From: Nitrospirota bacterium
Lineage (GTDB): Bacteria; Nitrospirota; Nitrospiria; Nitrospirales; UBA8639
NCBI GenBank assembly: GCA_003233615.1
Contig: QIMB01000249.1
Span: 1-10,731 of the forward strand
Direction of reading: 5' to 3'
DNA: 10,731 nt
The notes under the pieces are model-generated. The model saw only the letters and a program-made list of their open reading frames with translations, was not told the origin of the DNA and ran no database searches. Of the stretch, positions 7,141-10,731 are shown piece by piece. Every line of letters starts with the position of its first letter. The first letter of the stretch is position 1. Both the position numbers and the translations under genes were made by a program.

Positions 7141-8418
7141 ATGACCAACAATTCCATGCATTTGGGTGCCATTCTTATGGCAGCTGCCGATTCTCCTGAT
7201 ATAAAGAGGCTGGTGCAAAGCTTCTCCGCCTTTGGCTTTGAACTCACGCTCGTCCCGGATGGCGAAACAGCGCTCTCGTCCAGTCACGTGCACAAACCTG
7301 ATTTAATCTTTTTGGATGTCAAATTGCCTGGCCTCAGCGGGTTTGATACCTGTCTCCGCCTAAAGGAACAGGAGAACACCAAACATATTCCAGTTATTTT
7401 TGTCACAAGCCCATCAGATACGGTCAGTTCCGCGAAAGGCTTTTCTGTGGGAGCTGTAGACTACGTCACCAAGCCATTTCAAATAGAGGAAGTCATTGCA
7501 CGCATCACCACTCATTTGAAGATTCGCAATCTCCAAGTCTTACTAGAAGAGACGATTGCGACGCTTCAAGAGGAAGTGGCCGAACGCACACGCGCTGAAG
7601 AAGCGCTACAAGAATCAATGTACATGGTTCAGCAGGCGAATGATCGTATGAAAAGTGATTTGGCTGCTGCTGCGAGAGTCCAACAAGCCCTGTTACCTGA
7701 TATTGTGCCCGCACTCTCCAGCACGACTTTTGCTTGGGCGTACCGACCCTGCTCAGAGTTAGGTGGGGATTCGTTAAACGTGTTTCAACTTGATGCTGAC
7801 CACGTCGGCCTATATGTGCTGGATGTGAGCGGACATGGTGTCTCAGCGTCTCTTCTGTCAGTGACTCTCAGCCGCGTGCTCATCCCAAGACGCGATGCCT
7901 CCTGCCTGTTCATCACATCCAATGGAACACCTGGAGCTGAGAGCCTCGCGACTCCCCCTGAAATTTCCACTCGCTTAAATCACATGTTTCCCATGAGTGA
8001 AGATGGGCACCAATATTTCACCTTAATCTACGGAATTCTCAATATTCGAGACGGGATATTTCGATATACATGTGCTGGCCATCCCCCTCCTCTGTACCTT
8101 TCCCCAAATCAGCAGATGGAGCAAGGTGAGGTCGGAAATGTACCGATCGGTCTATTCGAAGACAGTCAATATGATGAGGGAACCATCCAACTTCAACCTG
8201 GCGGGCGGCTCTACTTATATTCGGATGGACTACTCGAAGCTAAAAATCCATCACGGGAATTCTTTGATGAAACCCGATTGCACAACGTGTTAGAAACTGC
8301 TCAACACATGTCCTTACAAATGAGTGTTGATGCAACAATGAAAGCTGTTTTGGATTGGACAGAAAACAATCAAGCGCAAGATGATTTATCCATTCTGGCC
8401 CTCGAGTGGACTCCATAA
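7141..8418 (+). CDS. Response regulator receiver fused to PP2C-type (SpoIIE/RsbU) phosphatase
   Basis: A 425-residue cytoplasmic protein. Residues about 10-130 are a receiver domain with phospho-acceptor D59 (FLDVKLPGLSG), T89 and K111 (DYVTKPF). The usual Asp-Asp pair near the start is Ala16-Asp17. A charged linker at about 135-185 looks like a coiled coil (LLEETIATLQEEVAERTRAE). The rest is a PPM/SpoIIE-type serine phosphatase: GGD at 208-210, DVSGHG from 228, AGHPPP, SDGL at 361-364 and QDDLSILALEW from 413. In partner-switching systems such phosphatases dephosphorylate a STAS anti-sigma antagonist (known for RsbU and SpoIIE); the STAS gene two places downstream is the likely substrate. 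The ATG at 7141 has no good Shine-Dalgarno; the ATG at 7156 is an alternative. It is the first gene of the plus-strand operon, with the kinase gene starting 1 nt after its stop. Confidence 0.93.
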   Translation: MTNNSMHLGAILMAAADSPDIKRLVQSFSAFGFELTLVPDGETALSSSHVHKPDLIFLDVKLPGLSGFDTCLRLKEQENTKHIPVIFVTSPSDTVSSAKGFSVGAVDYVTKPFQIEEVIARITTHLKIRNLQVLLEETIATLQEEVAERTRAEEALQESMYMVQQANDRMKSDLAAAARVQQALLPDIVPALSSTTFAWAYRPCSELGGDSLNVFQLDADHVGLYVLDVSGHGVSASLLSVTLSRVLIPRRDASCLFITSNGTPGAESLATPPEISTRLNHMFPMSEDGHQYFTLIYGILNIRDGIFRYTCAGHPPPLYLSPNQQMEQGEVGNVPIGLFEDSQYDEGTIQLQPGGRLYLYSDGLLEAKNPSREFFDETRLHNVLETAQHMSLQMSVDATMKAVLDWTENNQAQDDLSILALEWTP

Positions 8419-8419
8419 C

Positions 8420-8857
8420 ATGAGCCAGCAAGCACACCATCCTAACCGATGTGTCATTCTTGATCATCAGTTCCCTTCTCGTGCCAGAGAACTGGGTCCG
8501 ACACGAGCCATGACGAGAATGGCTCTCAATAATCATGGATGGCGTTCCGATATAGTAGAAGACATTGTGCTCGCTATTGATGAAGCATGCCAAAACATTA
8601 TTCGCCATGCCTACCATGGGGAATGTCAGGACCCTATCATGTTGCACATTGAGCTGAACAATGATGTCTTGGTCATCGTGCTTGAAGATCGCGCTCCGAC
8701 AGTTGGTCCCGATTGCATGACCCCTCGTGCACTTGACGATATCCGTCCAGGCGGACTGGGCTGCCATTTTATGCGGCAAGTCATGGACTCAGTCTCCATC
8801 GGACCATCTCCAACGGGACAAGGGAACATTCTTCGAATGATCAAAAGCGTGTCATAA
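8420..8857 (+). CDS. RsbW/SpoIIAB-like serine kinase (anti-sigma factor type, GHKL ATPase)
   Basis: A 145-residue protein with the small HATPase_c fold of anti-sigma-factor kinases. The N-box is IDEACQNIIRHAY, with the Mg/ATP residue N59. A reduced G1 region, LEDRAPTV, follows, and the G2 box PGGLGCHFMRQVMD lies at about 110-123. Family members bind either a sigma factor or another target and phosphorylate a STAS-domain antagonist on Ser/Thr. The frame is open from further upstream, but the ATG at 8420, one nt past the phosphatase stop, gives a normal N-terminus; the longer reading would overlap conserved phosphatase residues. Its neighbours are the presumed opposing phosphatase and the presumed STAS substrate. 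No sigma factor gene lies nearby, so what the kinase sequesters, if anything, is unknown. Confidence 0.9.
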   Translation: MSQQAHHPNRCVILDHQFPSRARELGPTRAMTRMALNNHGWRSDIVEDIVLAIDEACQNIIRHAYHGECQDPIMLHIELNNDVLVIVLEDRAPTVGPDCMTPRALDDIRPGGLGCHFMRQVMDSVSIGPSPTGQGNILRMIKSVS

Positions 8858-8871
8858 ATCGAGTCAGACAC

Positions 8872-9204
8872 ATGGAACATCACATCTTCGAAACGCAGGG
8901 GTATCACATCGTGACTCTTACCGGAGAAATCGACTTAGAGACCTCGCCACAGGCCCGGAAAATCCTGCTTCACAGAGTCGACCTCAGCACAAAACTTCTC
9001 ATTGATATGGCATCCGTAACCTATATTGATAGTTCAGGTATTGCCACGTTGGTCGAAGTCTTCCAACGTGCGAAAAAGAAGGGGAACGTGGTGGCGTTCA
9101 TCTGTCTTAATCCAGCTGTCATGCGCGTCTTAACGCTTGCCAGACTCGACAAAGTATTTGTCATACATGCAGATATTGAGAGCGCGATCCATGCTGAGCC
9201 CTGA
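8872..9204 (+). CDS. STAS-domain protein (anti-sigma factor antagonist / MlaB-like)
   Basis: A 110-residue single STAS domain. It begins with the typical strands VTLTGEIDLETSPQARK. The conserved phosphorylation loop is YIDSSGIATLVEV, with S54/S55 in the position phosphorylated in SpoIIAA and RsbV. Two roles fit. As an RsbV-type antagonist it would be phosphorylated by the kinase upstream and reactivated by the phosphatase. As an MlaB-type subunit it would bind the MlaF ATPase of the lipid transporter encoded directly downstream. Its last 14 nt overlap the start of the mlaE-like gene, which suggests coupled translation and favours the second role or a dual one. The ATG at 8872 lies 14 nt after the kinase stop, with only a weak ribosome site. 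Confidence 0.92.
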   Translation: MEHHIFETQGYHIVTLTGEIDLETSPQARKILLHRVDLSTKLLIDMASVTYIDSSGIATLVEVFQRAKKKGNVVAFICLNPAVMRVLTLARLDKVFVIHADIESAIHAEP

Positions 9205-10009
9205 TCGCCCACTCCCATCGCTCCTTCACAAGATCGAATCCTTAGGGCGGATCACCACGCAATGGGTTGATTCGCTGGGATTTGGGACCTCATTACTCTA
9301 TCAATCGGTTTTTTGGATCTGCTTGGGAGGTCGGCGGAAACAACAGGTAAGCCTTAGGGCAATCATTTCACAAATGATGGAAATCGGCATTCTGGCCTTG
9401 CCGATTATCTCACTCGTGTCCATCACGATCGGACTCATGCTCGCCATTCAAGGAATCGACGCTTTAAAAGATTTTGGGGCGGAGCATCAAGTCACGATCG
9501 GAGTGGCGCTGTCGGTCGTCCGTGAATTCGCCCCATTGATCACAGGGATCTTGATAGCTGGCAGATCAGGTTCAGCCTTAGCCGCCCGTCTCAGTACGAT
9601 GATCATCAATAATGAAGTTGATGCCTTACGAGTCATGGGCATCAATCCAGTGCGCTTCCTCGTAGTCCCTAGCCTGGTGGCCATGGTCATCATGGTTCCG
9701 TCGCTGACCCTTTGGGCAGACATTGTCGCACTCCTAGGGGCAGGGCTCTACATCACGACGGATCTCGGCATTTCGATGAATACCTATATCGGGCAAACGA
9801 TAACCTTTCTGGGGACCGAAGATGTCTTACACGGTTTGGGGAAAAGTCTCGTATTTGGCGTGTTAATAACAGTGGTCAGCGTCGTGAATGGCTCATCAGT
9901 CACCGGTGGGGCTGAAGGCGTGGGGCATGTGACGACTCGCGCCGTCGTCCATTCTATTTTAGCCATCATATTAGCCGACCTGCTTATTGTCTTTCTGCTT
10001 ACCCGGTAA
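9191..10009 (+). CDS. mlaE: MlaE-family ABC lipid transporter permease
   Basis: A 272-residue polytopic inner-membrane protein of the MlaE (formerly DUF140/YrbE) family, close to the roughly 260 of E. coli MlaE. The conserved cytoplasmic segment REFAPLITGILIAGRSGSA continues into LSTMIINNEVDALRVMGINP and is diagnostic. Hydrophobic helices lie around 65-90 (ILALPIISLVSITIGLMLAIQG), 150-185 and at the C-terminus (SILAIILADLLIVFLL). MlaE dimers with MlaF ATPases and MCE-domain MlaD move phospholipids between inner and outer membranes (family knowledge). The ATG at 9191 has GAGAG upstream and overlaps the STAS stop; a TTG at 9137 would give a longer, less likely protein. Mce, toluene-tolerance (Ttg2) and Mla systems are hard to separate from the permease alone. 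Confidence 0.93.
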   Translation: MLSPDRPLPSLLHKIESLGRITTQWVDSLGFGTSLLYQSVFWICLGGRRKQQVSLRAIISQMMEIGILALPIISLVSITIGLMLAIQGIDALKDFGAEHQVTIGVALSVVREFAPLITGILIAGRSGSALAARLSTMIINNEVDALRVMGINPVRFLVVPSLVAMVIMVPSLTLWADIVALLGAGLYITTDLGISMNTYIGQTITFLGTEDVLHGLGKSLVFGVLITVVSVVNGSSVTGGAEGVGHVTTRAVVHSILAIILADLLIVFLLTR

Positions 10010-10013
10010 TCAC

Positions 10014-10731
10014 ATGATGTCCACATCCATTCACGAATCTCATCCCATTATCGAAGTGACCGATCTTACGACCCATTACGGATCGCGCAAAATATTGAAC
10101 AACATTTCGCTCACGGTCAACAAGGGTGAAATCATGGTAATCATGGGTGGCAGCGGTTCAGGCAAGAGCACATTATTACGCCACTTAATTGGACTGGAAC
10201 ATCCGGCCAGCGGATGCATCACACTCCTCGGGCAAGACATCGAGCAGATGTCCGAACAGGAAAAAACGCATTTTTATCGAAAACTCGGTGTTGCGTTTCA
10301 GAGCGGCGCTTTATTTAGTTCGATGACCGTCGGTGAAAACATCATGCTCCCGCTTCGAGAACACACCAAGCTTGATCACATGACCATGGAAATCATGGTA
10401 CGACTCAAATTGGAAGTCGTGAATCTGGCCGGATTTGAAGATCTCATGCCGTCAGAACTTTCAGGCGGCATGTTGAAAAGAGCAGCATTTGCACGAGCGG
10501 TCATTATGGATCCGGTCCTCCTCTTTTGCGATGAGCCCTCAGCAGGGTTAGACCCCGTCGTATCAGCATCTTTAGACGAATTGATTCTCCGACTCAGGGA
10601 TGCGCTCGACATGACTATTGTCGTCGTCACCCATGAATTAGAAAGCGCCTTTCGCATTGCCGACCGAATTACGGTATTGGACAAAGGTACCATCCTCACA
10701 ATTGGGTCAGTCGAGGAAGTGCGCTCGTCCG
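10014..10731 (+). CDS. mlaF: MlaF-family ABC transporter ATP-binding protein (C-terminus cut by window edge)
   Basis: The frame is open from ATG 10014 to the right edge, about 239 residues of a family near 260-270, so little is missing. Landmarks: Walker A GGSGSGKS (45-52), Q96 in FQSGALF, signature LSGGMLKR (149-156), Walker B VLLFCDEP (168-175), GLDP and H207 in VVTHE. The phrases AFQSGALF and LSGGMLKRAAFARA are characteristic of MlaF/Mkl-type lipid ATPases. It should dimerise and energise the permease encoded 4 nt upstream. In E. coli the STAS protein MlaB binds MlaF; the STAS gene two places upstream may encode the equivalent. A second ATG follows directly at 10017. An MCE-domain mlaD gene would be expected next, beyond the edge. 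Confidence 0.93.
   Translation, partial: MMSTSIHESHPIIEVTDLTTHYGSRKILNNISLTVNKGEIMVIMGGSGSGKSTLLRHLIGLEHPASGCITLLGQDIEQMSEQEKTHFYRKLGVAFQSGALFSSMTVGENIMLPLREHTKLDHMTMEIMVRLKLEVVNLAGFEDLMPSELSGGMLKRAAFARAVIMDPVLLFCDEPSAGLDPVVSASLDELILRLRDALDMTIVVVTHELESAFRIADRITVLDKGTILTIGSVEEVRSS

Noticed and set aside
8240..8779. Minus-strand 179-codon frame opposite the phosphatase and kinase genes
   Set aside because: It lies antisense to two clearly recognised coding sequences and has no domain of its own.
1..10731. Mobile elements, CRISPR arrays, tRNA or rRNA genes
   Set aside because: No transposase or integrase frame, regularly spaced repeats or RNA-gene signature was seen.

Overview
The window shows two divergently transcribed gene clusters from a diderm (Gram-negative type) bacterium. 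The diderm assignment rests on a secreted PstS with a signal peptide, periplasmic insertions in both Pst permeases, and an MlaE/MlaF-type lipid transporter. Base composition looks close to 50% GC. Unusually long PstC and PstA are familiar from Gammaproteobacteria such as Pseudomonas. I cannot fix the phylum; Gammaproteobacteria or Nitrospirota are both plausible, and this is inference only.

Left two-thirds (about 1-6503, minus strand): a phosphate-uptake operon in the order pstS-pstC-pstA-pstB-phoU. Gaps between genes are 9 to about 40 nt, no terminator is visible inside it, and phoU runs off the left edge. PstS captures phosphate, PstC and PstA form the channel, PstB hydrolyses ATP, and PhoU couples transport to Pho signalling. 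PstC carries an inserted WD40-like propeller region and PstA an inserted region with a coiled-coil stretch.

Middle (6504-7140): a 637-bp divergent intergenic region with no convincing gene. Near pstS there are two sets of three 7-bp units at exact 11-bp spacing, resembling tandem Pho boxes, 141 bp apart. Nearer the plus-strand operon is a set of nested inverted repeats (6934-7016) that could fold into a leader structure.

Right third (7141 to the right edge, plus strand): a compact operon. It encodes a receiver-PP2C phosphatase (RsbU-like), an RsbW-like anti-sigma-factor kinase, a single-domain STAS protein (RsbV/MlaB-like), an MlaE-like permease and an MlaF-like ATPase that is cut by the right edge. 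The genes are packed within 1-14 nt, and the STAS gene overlaps mlaE by 14 nt. No sigma factor gene is in view.

The most interesting idea here is that the partner-switching trio may act on the lipid transporter. The STAS protein sits exactly where an MlaB-type transporter subunit could be expected, yet it carries the phosphorylatable DSSG motif and is encoded with its own presumptive kinase and phosphatase.
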